8,264 bases of DNA from Actinomyces sp. ICM47 (GCF_000278725.1 NZ_ALCA01000112.1:1-8264), one strand, 5' to 3'. Positions 1-6,988 are shown, counted from the stretch's first letter. Translations and numbers: made by a program. Notes: generated by a model from the sequence alone, not told the origin.

Positions 1-121
1 TGCCCGGGGGAGCGGTCACCACCGCGCAGCCGCCCGGCCGCGTCGCCGCCGCGATATCGCCCAGCGCGCGCGTGACCGGCAGCTCCGGCGGCTTGGAAAC
101 AAGTTCTTCGAGGGTGGTCAT
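1..121 (-). CDS. hrpB: ATP-dependent helicase HrpB, N-terminal fragment (runs off left edge)
   Basis: Only the first 40 codons are inside the window. They begin MTTLEELV and continue ELPVTRALGDI ... AVVTAPPG at the edge. A leader with the pattern LPV...L..I, followed by a hydrophobic strand and the APPG start of a Walker A loop (APPGxGKT), is the typical beginning of HrpB-family DExH RNA helicases, which are large ATP-dependent enzymes of uncertain cellular role. The ATG at 121 is fixed by an in-frame TGA at 127-125, so there is no longer version. No clear Shine-Dalgarno sequence precedes it; the minus-strand bases just upstream read TATTGAGCC. The gene lies 41 nt after the stop of the small upstream gene and may be co-transcribed with it. 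The Walker A lysine and all other helicase motifs are outside the window, so another P-loop helicase remains possible. Confidence 0.6.
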   Translation of the reverse strand, partial: MTTLEELVSKPPELPVTRALGDIAAATRPGGCAVVTAPPG

Positions 122-162
122 GGCTCAATATTTCACAAGCGAGTGATACTGCTGACGGGCTT

Positions 163-285
163 TCATTGCGCGGAGTTGCCGTTTTTTCGCAGCATTTCAA
201 CGTCGTACCCTGCTTCTGCCTCTGCGACCCACGCGTCAATCTGGTCCTCGCTGACAGCTTCTCCGTGCACGGTCTGTTTGTTCAT
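163..285 (-). CDS. Small protein resembling the leader of a ribbon-helix-helix (CopG-type) antitoxin, truncated
   Basis: This is a 40-residue frame starting MNKQTVHGEAVSEDQ, then IDAWVAEAEAGYDVEMLRK, ending GNSAQ. The pattern of a short beta strand, an S/T-D/E-E-x-I-x-x-W segment, then AEAEAGYDVE-L-R is what I recognise as the N-terminal leader of many actinobacterial antitoxins. In those proteins it is followed by a GRP linker and a ribbon-helix-helix DNA-binding domain of about 40 residues. Here that domain is absent: the frame stops five codons after KN. At the divergence point the codons CGA AAA AAC contain a run of six A, forming the slippery heptamer A AAA AAC (187-181). Reading in the -1 frame from there would add 18 residues (RQLRAMKARQQYHSLVKY) and stop at 125, three bases before the hrpB start. 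The gene is visibly less GC-rich than its neighbours, which suggests acquired or decaying DNA. It could be a remnant, a frameshifted gene or a real small protein. No partner toxin is visible. Confidence 0.5.
   Translation of the reverse strand: MNKQTVHGEAVSEDQIDAWVAEAEAGYDVEMLRKNGNSAQ
181..187 (-). other. Slippery heptamer A AAA AAC in correct phase (possible -1 frameshift site or indel hot spot)
   Basis: On the minus strand the codons for R33, K34 and N35 of the small protein read CGA AAA AAC, so the heptamer has exactly the X XXY YYZ phase of classical -1 frameshift sites. Slippage joins the frame to an 18-codon extension ending at 125-127. No strong downstream stem-loop or upstream Shine-Dalgarno stimulator is evident, so a simple loss of one A from a run of seven explains the same data equally well. 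Confidence 0.3.
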
Positions 286-352
286 ATACACAGGCTAATA
301 CGAAGGTGATGAGGCTGAGGAAGATGGGGCGGCAGAGTAGACTGGAAGCAGT
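286..352. promoter_or_regulatory. Divergent intergenic region; candidate phoH promoter and ribosome binding site
   Basis: The 67 bp between the minus-strand small gene and phoH must hold promoters for both directions unless transcription enters from outside. On the plus strand TAGACT (338-343) fits the actinobacterial -10 pattern TAnnnT. CTGAGG (315-320), 17 bp upstream, is a poor -35. This -10 would start the transcript about 0-4 nt before the phoH ATG, giving an almost leaderless mRNA. However, GGAAG at 344-348 is an acceptable ribosome binding site four bases before that ATG, and both cannot be fully used by the same transcript. A second plus-strand hexamer, TAATAC (296-301), could be a more distal -10. 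No clear minus-strand promoter stood out. Confidence 0.3.
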
Positions 353-1405
353 ATGACTACGGAGAACACTGCGCCGACGCTCGCGGCGGCCACCCTCGCA
401 CACACCACGGGGCGCGTCACCATCCCCGCAGACATGGACCCGATTGTGGTCCTCGGCATCGCAGACCAGGTCCTGCGCGCCCTCGAACGCGGCTTCCCGC
501 ACGTCCGCTTCCTCGTGACCGGGCGCGACATCTCCCTCGCGGGCACCCAGGCGGACATCGACGTGGCCGCTGGCCTCCTCGAGGAACTCATCGGCATGGC
601 CCGACGCGGCACCGCGCTGGACGCCACCGCCGTCGAACAGGCCATCGGGCTGCTCGGACGCCTCACCTCGGGCGAGGCCCCCACGGAGGAAATCCTCTCC
701 GCGCGCGGCCGCTCGATCCGCCCCAAGACCCCCGGCCAGAAGGCCTACACGGACGCCATCGACCGCGCCACCGTCGTCTTCGGCATCGGCCCCGCGGGCA
801 CGGGCAAGACCTACCTGGCCATGGCCCAGGCCGTGCGCCGCCTCCTCTCCGGCGAGGTGCGCCGCATCGTCCTGACCCGCCCCGCCGTCGAGGCCGGGGA
901 AAACCTGGGCTTCCTGCCAGGCTCCCTCACCGACAAGATCGACCCCTACCTGCGTCCCCTCTACGACGCCCTGGGCGACATGCTCGACCCCGAGGCCCTG
1001 CCCAAGCTCATGGCCGCCGGCACCATCGAGGTCGCGCCACTGGCCTACATGCGCGGCCGCACCCTCAACGACTCCTTCATCATCCTGGACGAAGCCCAAA
1101 ACACGACGGTCGGCCAGATGAAAATGTTCCTCACGCGCCTGGGCTTCGGCTCCAAGGTCGTCGTCACGGGCGACGCCTCGCAGGTCGACCTGCCGGGCAG
1201 CCAGACCTCCGGACTGTCCGTCGTCGAAAACATCCTGGGCGACATCGACGACATCGAATTCTGCCGCCTGACCAGCGCCGACGTCGTGCGCCACGAGCTG
1301 GTCGGTGCCATCATCGACGCCTACCAGCGCTACGACGACCGAAACGCCGCGCGCCGCGCGCGCACCCGCAGCCACAACACCGCACGCAGGGAGTACACGT
1401 CATGA
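353..1405 (+). CDS. phoH: PhoH/YbeZ family P-loop ATPase
   Basis: The 350-residue protein has the two-part structure of PhoH-like (YbeZ) proteins. Residues about 20-105 form the small N-terminal nucleic-acid-binding-like domain. The P-loop NTPase follows, with Walker A GPAGTGKT at 146-153, Walker B FIILDEAQN at 242-250 and the downstream VTGDASQVDLP motif at 271-281. The family hydrolyses ATP and is thought to work as a cytoplasmic RNA helicase-like partner of YbeY in rRNA maturation and RNA quality control; that role comes from the family, not from this sequence. The C-terminus (about 330-350) is a basic, arginine-rich tail. The length is normal for Actinobacteria. The start is the first ATG of the frame and has GGAAG four bases before it. 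The stop overlaps the ybeY start by four bases (ATGA), so the genes are translationally coupled. As the first gene of the operon it probably sets expression of the genes below. Confidence 0.95.
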   Translation: MTTENTAPTLAAATLAHTTGRVTIPADMDPIVVLGIADQVLRALERGFPHVRFLVTGRDISLAGTQADIDVAAGLLEELIGMARRGTALDATAVEQAIGLLGRLTSGEAPTEEILSARGRSIRPKTPGQKAYTDAIDRATVVFGIGPAGTGKTYLAMAQAVRRLLSGEVRRIVLTRPAVEAGENLGFLPGSLTDKIDPYLRPLYDALGDMLDPEALPKLMAAGTIEVAPLAYMRGRTLNDSFIILDEAQNTTVGQMKMFLTRLGFGSKVVVTGDASQVDLPGSQTSGLSVVENILGDIDDIEFCRLTSADVVRHELVGAIIDAYQRYDDRNAARRARTRSHNTARREYTS

Positions 1406-1851
1406 CCGAGGTCATCAACGAGACCGACTACGAGATCAACGAAGCCGAGTTTTCCGCCCTGGCAGACTATGTGCTCGACCAGATGCACGTCAGCTCCGAC
1501 GCGGAAGTCAACATCATCTTCATCGACCCCGAGCCAATGGAAGACCTGCACGTGCGCTGGCTCGACCTGCCCGGCCCGACCGACGTCATGAGCTTCCCCA
1601 TGGACGAGCTGCGCCCCGGCACAGCCGAACGCCCCACGCCCCCCGGCATGCTCGGCGACATCTGCATCTGCCCGGCGATTGCCTCCCGCCAGGCCGCAGA
1701 ATCCGGCCACAGCGCCGCCGAAGAAATGCTGCTCCTGGCCACGCACGGCATGCTGCACCTCCTCGGCTACGACCACGCGACCGACGCCGAGCGCGAGATC
1801 ATGTTTGCCCTCCAGCGCAAGCTCCTGCTGACCTTCCTGGCCACCCGATGA
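1402..1851 (+). CDS. ybeY: Endoribonuclease YbeY (rRNA maturation factor)
   Basis: The 149-residue protein is full length for YbeY, a single-strand-specific metallo-endoribonuclease needed for 16S rRNA 3'-end processing and late 30S quality control. The diagnostic zinc site HGxLHLxGYDH is intact as HGMLHLLGYDH, with His115, His119 and His125 as ligands. The conserved TDVMSFPMDE (60-69) and LGDICIC (84-90) segments are also present. The start ATG sits inside the phoH stop (ATGA overlap). It is preceded by a good AGGGAG at 1388-1393, eight bases upstream, so initiation need not rely only on re-initiation. The stop overlaps the next gene in the same way. The pairing with phoH upstream and era downstream matches the known functional link of these proteins in ribosome assembly. 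Confidence 0.96.
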   Translation: MTEVINETDYEINEAEFSALADYVLDQMHVSSDAEVNIIFIDPEPMEDLHVRWLDLPGPTDVMSFPMDELRPGTAERPTPPGMLGDICICPAIASRQAAESGHSAAEEMLLLATHGMLHLLGYDHATDAEREIMFALQRKLLLTFLATR

Positions 1852-3206
1852 CCCTCACCGTCCCCCTGGAGGCAGCCCCGGCCTCGCCGATCATGGGCGT
1901 GCCCTCCGTGGCCCTCCTGATCCTGGCGGTTATCGCCCTGGCCTTCGCGTCCATCGCGCAGAGCGTCGAGCAGGCGATCCAGCGCCTGACCCTCGCTGGC
2001 GTCGAAGACCTCATCGAGGAAGAGCACAGGAACGCGCGCATCCTCTACGGCCTCGTCGATCACCGTCGGCGCACCCTGCTGTCGCTGCGCGCCTTCCGTA
2101 CCTTCTGGCAGGTCGTCTACGCCGTCACGGGCACCATCGTCCTGGTGGACACACGCCTGCCCTGGTGGGCGGTCGCCCTCATCGCGGTGTCCGTCATCGC
2201 AGTGATCCAGCTGATTTTCGTCTCCTTCCTGCCCGCCCAGTGGGGCGCGCGCAACCCCGAGGGCATCGGCCTGGTCGGCGCGTCCTTCGCGGACCGCCTC
2301 TCGCGCCTCAGCCACGTCGCAGACCCGCTGCTGACCCGCGTACGTTCCTCACGCCCCGCCCCCGAACCCACCGAAGCGCAGGCACGCGCCGAACTGATCT
2401 CCGACCTGCGCGAAATCGTCGACGAGGTCGGCGAACCCGAGAGCTTCGAGGAAGAGGACCGCGACATGGTCCGATCTGTCCTGGACCTCGGACACACGCT
2501 CGTGCGCGAGGTCATGGTGCCGCGCACCGACATGGTGACCATCGACGCGGACACACCCGCGCCCTCCGCCCTCCGCCTGTTCGTACGCTCCGGATTCTCG
2601 CGCATTCCCGTCGTCGGCGACGACGTGGACGACATCCGAGGCATCCTGTTCTTCAAAGACCTGGTCTCCCGCTGGGAGGCGAACGGCGGCCAGCTAGACC
2701 TGCGCGCCGAGCAAATGATGCGCCCCGCCGAGTACGCCGTCGAAATGAAGCTCGCGGACGACATGCTGCGCCAAATGCAGGCTGAACGCTTCCACATGGC
2801 CATCGTCATTGACGAATACGGCGGCGTCGCGGGCCTGGTCACCCTCGAAGACATCCTCGAGGAGGTCGTCGGCGAACTCACCGACGAACACGACCGCCAC
2901 TCCATCGAACCCGAGGAAACGGAGCCGGGCACCTGGCGCGTGCCCGCACGCTACCCGATCTCCGAACTGGGCGAGCTCCTCGGACGCGACATCGAAGACG
3001 AGGACGTCGACTCCGTCGGCGGCCTCCTCGCCAAGGCCATCGGCAAGGTTCCGCTGCCCGGCGCGACCGGCAGCCTCGCCGGCGTCATGATGACGGCGGA
3101 AGAGGCGCGCGGACGCCGCCGCCAAGTCTCCACGATCCTGTGCCGCCTCGACCCCGACTCTCCGCTTATCACTGACCCTATCCCCGCCGACGACAAGGAC
3201 AACTGA
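1848..3206 (+). CDS. Membrane CBS-domain protein of the DUF21/CorC-HlyC (hemolysin-like, CNNM) family
   Basis: The 452-residue protein starts at the ATG inside the ybeY stop (ATGA overlap). The open frame extends further upstream but only as out-of-frame overlap with ybeY and phoH, and no ribosome binding site precedes 1848, so coupled translation is assumed. Residues 16-38, about 85-102 and 106-128 are hydrophobic and fit the membrane-spanning DUF21 region. A CBS pair follows, with REVMVPRTDMVTI (220-232), SRIPVVGDDVDDIRG (251-265) and the second CBS signature IDEYGGVAGLVTLEDILEE (321-339). Residues about 358-436 form the C-terminal CorC_HlyC domain (WRVPARYPISELGELLG). Relatives are implicated in magnesium or cobalt export and are often labelled hemolysins, a name with little functional support. 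In E. coli the equivalent slot next to ybeZ-ybeY is ybeX (corC), which lacks the membrane part seen here. Substrate and topology are inferred. Confidence 0.9.
   Translation: MTLTVPLEAAPASPIMGVPSVALLILAVIALAFASIAQSVEQAIQRLTLAGVEDLIEEEHRNARILYGLVDHRRRTLLSLRAFRTFWQVVYAVTGTIVLVDTRLPWWAVALIAVSVIAVIQLIFVSFLPAQWGARNPEGIGLVGASFADRLSRLSHVADPLLTRVRSSRPAPEPTEAQARAELISDLREIVDEVGEPESFEEEDRDMVRSVLDLGHTLVREVMVPRTDMVTIDADTPAPSALRLFVRSGFSRIPVVGDDVDDIRGILFFKDLVSRWEANGGQLDLRAEQMMRPAEYAVEMKLADDMLRQMQAERFHMAIVIDEYGGVAGLVTLEDILEEVVGELTDEHDRHSIEPEETEPGTWRVPARYPISELGELLGRDIEDEDVDSVGGLLAKAIGKVPLPGATGSLAGVMMTAEEARGRRRQVSTILCRLDPDSPLITDPIPADDKDN
3195..3199 (+). promoter_or_regulatory. Ribosome binding site AAGGA that supports the long era start
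   Basis: AAGGA lies eight bases before the ATG at 3208, overlapping the last codons of the upstream gene. It is well placed and supports starting era there. The conserved GTPase domain begins only at about residue 125, so this start implies that the acidic extension is translated. Confidence 0.6.
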
Positions 3207-3207
3207 C

Positions 3208-4479
3208 ATGCGATTCCCCTCCGACGACGAACTCATGGCCGGCCCCAACGCCTTCGGGGACGCGCGCATCGAGGTAGCACCCGACGCCGCCGACCCGGAA
3301 GCCGACGCCCGCGCGCAGATCGAGGCCGGCCTCGGCGAAACCTCGGACGAGGCCGGGGCTGAGTCCGGCGACGACGCGGACTCTGAGGATTCTGAGGATT
3401 CTGACGGCTCTGAGGACTCTGACGGCTCTGAGGATTCTGAGGAGGACGAGGACTATGGCGACCTCGAGGGCCTGGAGGACGAGGAGGACGCCGATCTCGA
3501 CGCGTTCGAGGCACTGACCTCGCTGGCGTCCCTGCGCGAGGACGCGGCCGCGACCATCGAGATCCCGGACTTTCCCGAGGACTTCCGTGCAGGCTTCGTG
3601 TCGATCGTCGGTCGCCCCAACGTCGGCAAATCGACACTGACGAATGCGCTAGTCGGGCGCAAGATCGCGATCACCTCGGGCCGCCCCGAAACGACGCGCC
3701 ACAACATCCGTGGCATCGTGCACGGGGATAACTACCAGCTGGTGCTCCTGGATACCCCCGGATACCACCGGCCGCGCACGCTGCTGGGCAAGCGCCTCAA
3801 CGACATGGTACGTGAGGCCCTCTCCGAGGTCGATGTCGTGCTCTTCTGCCTGCCCGCCGACCAGCGTATCGGTCCCGGCGACCAGTTCATCGCCCGCGAA
3901 CTGCGTGGCATCAAGCGCCCGATCATCGCGGTGGCCACCAAGTGCGACGCCGTGCCGCGCGAGCGCGTCATGAAGCACCTGCTGTCCATCGAAAAGCTGG
4001 GGGAGTGGGCCGCCATCGTGCCCGTCTCCTCCGTGGAAGGCAAGGGCATCGACCACCTGCGCGAGGTGCTGGCGCAGACTGTGCCGCTGTCGCCGCCGCT
4101 CTACCCCGAGGGCGACGTTACCGACGAGTCGCGCGACACCCTCATCGCCGAGTTCATCCGCGAGGCCGCCCTCGAAGGCGTGCGCGACGAGCTGCCGCAC
4201 TCCCTGGCCGTCCAGGTCGAGGAGATCATCGAACGACCCCGCCGCGAGGGCGACGACCGCCCGCCCATGCTCGACATTCACGTGAACGTCTACGTCGAGC
4301 GCGACTCCCAAAAGGCCATCATCATCGGCCGCAAGGGCTCGCGCCTCAAGCAGATCGGTACACAAGCCCGCGCCCACATCGAGGAGCTGCTGGGACGGCG
4401 CGTCTACCTGGACCTGCACGTGCGCACCGCGAAAGACTGGCAGTCCGACCCGAAGATGCTGGGACGCCTCGGGTTCTGA
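3208..4479 (+). CDS. era: GTPase Era with a long acidic N-terminal extension
   Basis: The 423-residue protein has a complete Era core from about residue 126. Its motifs are G1 GRPNVGKST (135-143), the TTRHNIRGI switch (162-170), G3 DTPGYH (182-187), G4 TKCD (244-247) and G5 SSVEGKG (274-280). The C-terminal KH domain has IIGRKGSRLKQIG (372-384) and the usual actinobacterial ending DWQSDPKMLGRLGF. Era binds GTP and the 3' end of 16S rRNA and acts as a checkpoint in 30S subunit assembly, so its position after ybeY and phoH makes functional sense. Two features are unusual. G4 has Thr in place of the canonical Asn, which I believe also occurs in other actinobacterial Era proteins. In addition, about 125 residues precede the GTPase; typical Era is about 300 residues in total. 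This leader is dominated by Asp, Glu and Ser, with tandem D-S-E and D-G-S-E repeats at 58-78, and is probably disordered. The start follows the upstream stop by one base and has an AAGGA site. Confidence 0.94.
   Translation: MRFPSDDELMAGPNAFGDARIEVAPDAADPEADARAQIEAGLGETSDEAGAESGDDADSEDSEDSDGSEDSDGSEDSEEDEDYGDLEGLEDEEDADLDAFEALTSLASLREDAAATIEIPDFPEDFRAGFVSIVGRPNVGKSTLTNALVGRKIAITSGRPETTRHNIRGIVHGDNYQLVLLDTPGYHRPRTLLGKRLNDMVREALSEVDVVLFCLPADQRIGPGDQFIARELRGIKRPIIAVATKCDAVPRERVMKHLLSIEKLGEWAAIVPVSSVEGKGIDHLREVLAQTVPLSPPLYPEGDVTDESRDTLIAEFIREAALEGVRDELPHSLAVQVEEIIERPRREGDDRPPMLDIHVNVYVERDSQKAIIIGRKGSRLKQIGTQARAHIEELLGRRVYLDLHVRTAKDWQSDPKMLGRLGF
3379..3441 (+). repeat. In-frame tandem repeats coding the Asp/Ser/Glu tract of Era
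   Basis: Two 18-bp copies, GAYTCTGACGGCTCTGAG (3397-3414 and 3415-3432), differ only at their third base. They are flanked by three 9-bp copies of GAYTCTGAG (3379-3387, 3388-3396, 3433-3441). All units are multiples of three, so gain or loss of copies would change tract length without breaking the frame. The tract uses TCT for serine almost exclusively, unlike most of the surrounding genes, which suggests recent expansion by slippage. Confidence 0.85.
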
Positions 4480-4480
4480 C

Positions 4481-6946
4481 GTGCCCAGCGTCATCCGCGT
4501 GCGCGGTGCCCGCGTCCACAACCTGAAGAACGTGGACGTTGGCGTTCCCCTGAACGCGTTCGTCGCAGTCGCGGGCGTGTCTGGGTCGGGCAAGTCTTCC
4601 CTGGCCCTGGGCACGCTCTACGCGGAGGGTTCACGGCGTTACCTGGAGTCCCTGGCGACCTACACGCGCAGGCGTATCTCCCAGGCAGCCAAGGCCTCGG
4701 TGGACGAGGTGGCGCACGTCCCCGCCGCGCTCGCGTTGCGCCAGCGCCCCGGCGTGCCCGACGTGCGCTCCACTTTTGGCACGGCGACGGAACTCCTCAA
4801 CCATCTGCGCCTCCTATTCTCGCGCGCGGGCTCCTACCTGTGCCCGAACGGGCACCGCGTCCCTCCCTCGCGTAACGTCGCCCTGGAGGTTCCTCTCACG
4901 TGCCCGCAGTGTGGGGAGTCCTTTAGGGGGCTCGGCGCGGAGGAAATGGCCTTCAACTCGGGCGGCGCGTGCCCGGTGTGCGAGGGGACGGGCGTCCAGC
5001 GCGTCGTCAACCGCGCCGCCCTCGTGCCCGATGAGTCCCTGACCATCGACGAGGGGGCCGTCTCCCCGTGGGGGTCTCTCATGTGGAAGCTCATGAAAGA
5101 CGTCGCCCGCGAGATGGGCGTGCGCACGAACGTGCCCTTCCGGGACCTGACCGACGCCGAAAAGGAAATCGTCTACGAGGGGCCCGCCGAAAAACGCCAC
5201 ATCGTCGTCGCCACCAAGACGGGCGGTGCCGAGCTGGACTTCACCTACTTCAACGCGGTCGCCACGGTCGAAAACGCCCTGTCGAAGGCGAAAGACGAGA
5301 AGGCTCTTGCCCGCGTCAACAAGTACCTCATCACCCGCACGTGCCCGGCTTGCGACGGCACGCGCCTGGGGGAGCGGGTGCGTTCCACACTGATTGACGG
5401 CATGGATCTGGGCGAGGCCTCTCGCCTGACCCTCACGGAACTGCGCGAGTGGGTCCAGCGCATCCCCGGCCTCGTCCCGGAGGAAGTGGCACCCATGGCC
5501 CGCGTCATTGTTGATGAGATGACCGAGCCGATGCAGCGCCTCGTGGAACTCGGTCTGTCCTACCTGTCTCTCGACCGTGCCTCCTCGACGCTGTCCAACG
5601 GCGAGCGTCAGCGCGTGCAGCTCGCCCGCGCCGTGCGCAACCAGACGACTGGGGTCCTCTACGTCCTCGACGAACCGACCATCGGCCTGCACCCCGCCAA
5701 CGTTGACGGTGTCCTGGCGATCATCCGTCAGCTCATCGCCGACGGGAACTCCGTTGTCGTCGTCGACCACGACACGCGCGTCCTGGGGGCCGCCGACCAC
5801 CTCATCGAAATCGGGCCGGGTGCAGGCGCGGACGGCGGTCGCGTCATCTTCCAGGGGCCTATCGACGAGGCCTCCCGCGCCCCCGCTTCTCGTATCGGCC
5901 CATACATGGCTGGGTCTCGTCGGGTTGAGCGTGCGGTTGGGGAGCCGGGTCGGGGCGCGGACGTCGACAGGCGCGGCGCGCTTCACCTGGAAACCTCGCA
6001 GATACACACGGTGCAGCCCCTGAGCGTGGACATACCCGTCGGCTCTCTGACGGCCGTCACGGGCATGAGCGGCTCGGGCAAGACAACGCTCGTGCTGGAG
6101 TCGCTGGTTCCCGCACTGCGTGCGCGCCTGGCGGGTGACCCGCTGCCGACGCACGTGCGCGACGTGGATGCCGCCGGGATCTCCCGCGTCAACCTGATCG
6201 ACGCGACACCCATCGGTGTCAACGTTCGTTCGACCGTGGCCACGTATTCCGGTGTGCTGGACGAGCTGCGCCGGGCGTTCGCGCGCACGGAGGAAGCGCA
6301 GGCGGCTGGGCTCAAGCCCGGCGCTTTCTCCTACAACACGGGTTCGCTGCGTTGTCCCACATGCGACGGGACCGGACAGATTACCCTGGACGTGCAGTTC
6401 CTGCCGGACGTGGACATCGAGTGCACCGAGTGCCGGGGGAGCCGCTACGGCGCGCAGGCCGCATCGATTCGCCGTGATGGCCTCTCGTTACCCGATATTT
6501 TGGCGATGAGCGTCGATGAGGCCCGGGTTGCTGTGCGCGGCCTGAAGAAAGCGGGCGCGCTCCTCGAGACGCTGTCCGGCCTTGGTCTGGGGTATCTGAC
6601 GCTTGGCGAGGCCACGCCTGCCCTGTCCGGTGGCGAGGCGCAGAGACTCAAGCTGGCCTCGGAGATGGGGAGGCGTCAGGACGGCGCGCTCTTCGTCTTC
6701 GACGAGCCGACCATCGGCTTGCACCCGGACGACGTGCAGGTCCTCTTGGATGTGCTTCAGCGCCTCATCGAGCGGGGAGCGACCGTTCTCGTGATCGAGC
6801 ACGACCTGGATTTGATCCGCTGCGCTGACTGGGTCATCGACATGGGCCCAGGCGGCGGCATAGAGGGTGGTCGCATCGTCGCACAGGGCACCCCGAGCGA
6901 TATTGCGGCCAACGAGGTCTCGGTGACGGGCCGCTATCTGCGCTGA
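4481..6946 (+). CDS. uvrA: Short UvrA-type ABC ATPase lacking the UvrB-binding domain (class II UvrA-like)
   Basis: The 821-residue protein has both UvrA ABC modules. The first has Walker A GVSGSGKSS (32-40), signature LSNGERQR (371-378) and Walker B VLYVLDEPTIGLH (392-404). The second has GMSGSGKTT (528-536), LSGGEAQRLKLA (715-726) and LFVFDEPTIGLH (737-748). Zinc sites are C141, C144, C164, C167 in the first half and C625, C628, C648, C651 in the second, the latter being the DNA-contacting module. Canonical UvrA is about 950 residues and carries a UvrB-binding domain between the conserved LRLLF segment and the first zinc module. Here that interval is only about 20 residues (121-141). This matches class II UvrA proteins such as Deinococcus UvrA2 and Streptomyces DrrC, linked to DNA damage or drug tolerance rather than standard excision repair. 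The start is GTG, one base after the era stop, with no strong ribosome binding site, so coupling to era is likely. A normal uvrA is presumably elsewhere in the genome. Confidence 0.88.
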   Translation: MPSVIRVRGARVHNLKNVDVGVPLNAFVAVAGVSGSGKSSLALGTLYAEGSRRYLESLATYTRRRISQAAKASVDEVAHVPAALALRQRPGVPDVRSTFGTATELLNHLRLLFSRAGSYLCPNGHRVPPSRNVALEVPLTCPQCGESFRGLGAEEMAFNSGGACPVCEGTGVQRVVNRAALVPDESLTIDEGAVSPWGSLMWKLMKDVAREMGVRTNVPFRDLTDAEKEIVYEGPAEKRHIVVATKTGGAELDFTYFNAVATVENALSKAKDEKALARVNKYLITRTCPACDGTRLGERVRSTLIDGMDLGEASRLTLTELREWVQRIPGLVPEEVAPMARVIVDEMTEPMQRLVELGLSYLSLDRASSTLSNGERQRVQLARAVRNQTTGVLYVLDEPTIGLHPANVDGVLAIIRQLIADGNSVVVVDHDTRVLGAADHLIEIGPGAGADGGRVIFQGPIDEASRAPASRIGPYMAGSRRVERAVGEPGRGADVDRRGALHLETSQIHTVQPLSVDIPVGSLTAVTGMSGSGKTTLVLESLVPALRARLAGDPLPTHVRDVDAAGISRVNLIDATPIGVNVRSTVATYSGVLDELRRAFARTEEAQAAGLKPGAFSYNTGSLRCPTCDGTGQITLDVQFLPDVDIECTECRGSRYGAQAASIRRDGLSLPDILAMSVDEARVAVRGLKKAGALLETLSGLGLGYLTLGEATPALSGGEAQRLKLASEMGRRQDGALFVFDEPTIGLHPDDVQVLLDVLQRLIERGATVLVIEHDLDLIRCADWVIDMGPGGGIEGGRIVAQGTPSDIAANEVSVTGRYLR

Positions 6947-6959
6947 CGGGGTCATCATT

Positions 6960-6988
6960 ACCGGCTCGGTGCCTGTGCCCGGGCTGGT
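6960..6988 (+). terminator. Probable hairpin terminator of the phoH-uvrA operon
   Basis: A 10-bp stem (6960-6969 with 6979-6988, including two G-U pairs) closes a 9-nt loop and begins 13 bases after the uvrA-like stop. No U-tract follows, which is common for actinobacterial terminators but makes the call less certain. Confidence 0.45.

Noticed and set aside
236..1375. Long minus-strand frame of 379 codons across phoH.
   Set aside because: It is antisense to phoH, whose ATPase motifs are unambiguous; its Gly/Ala/Val/Asp-rich composition is typical of GC-skewed shadow frames.
1305..1847. Upstream extension of the CBS-protein frame by 181 codons.
   Set aside because: The extension is Arg/Pro/His-rich shadow sequence over phoH and ybeY; the membrane segment begins just after the ATG at 1848, which overlaps the ybeY stop.
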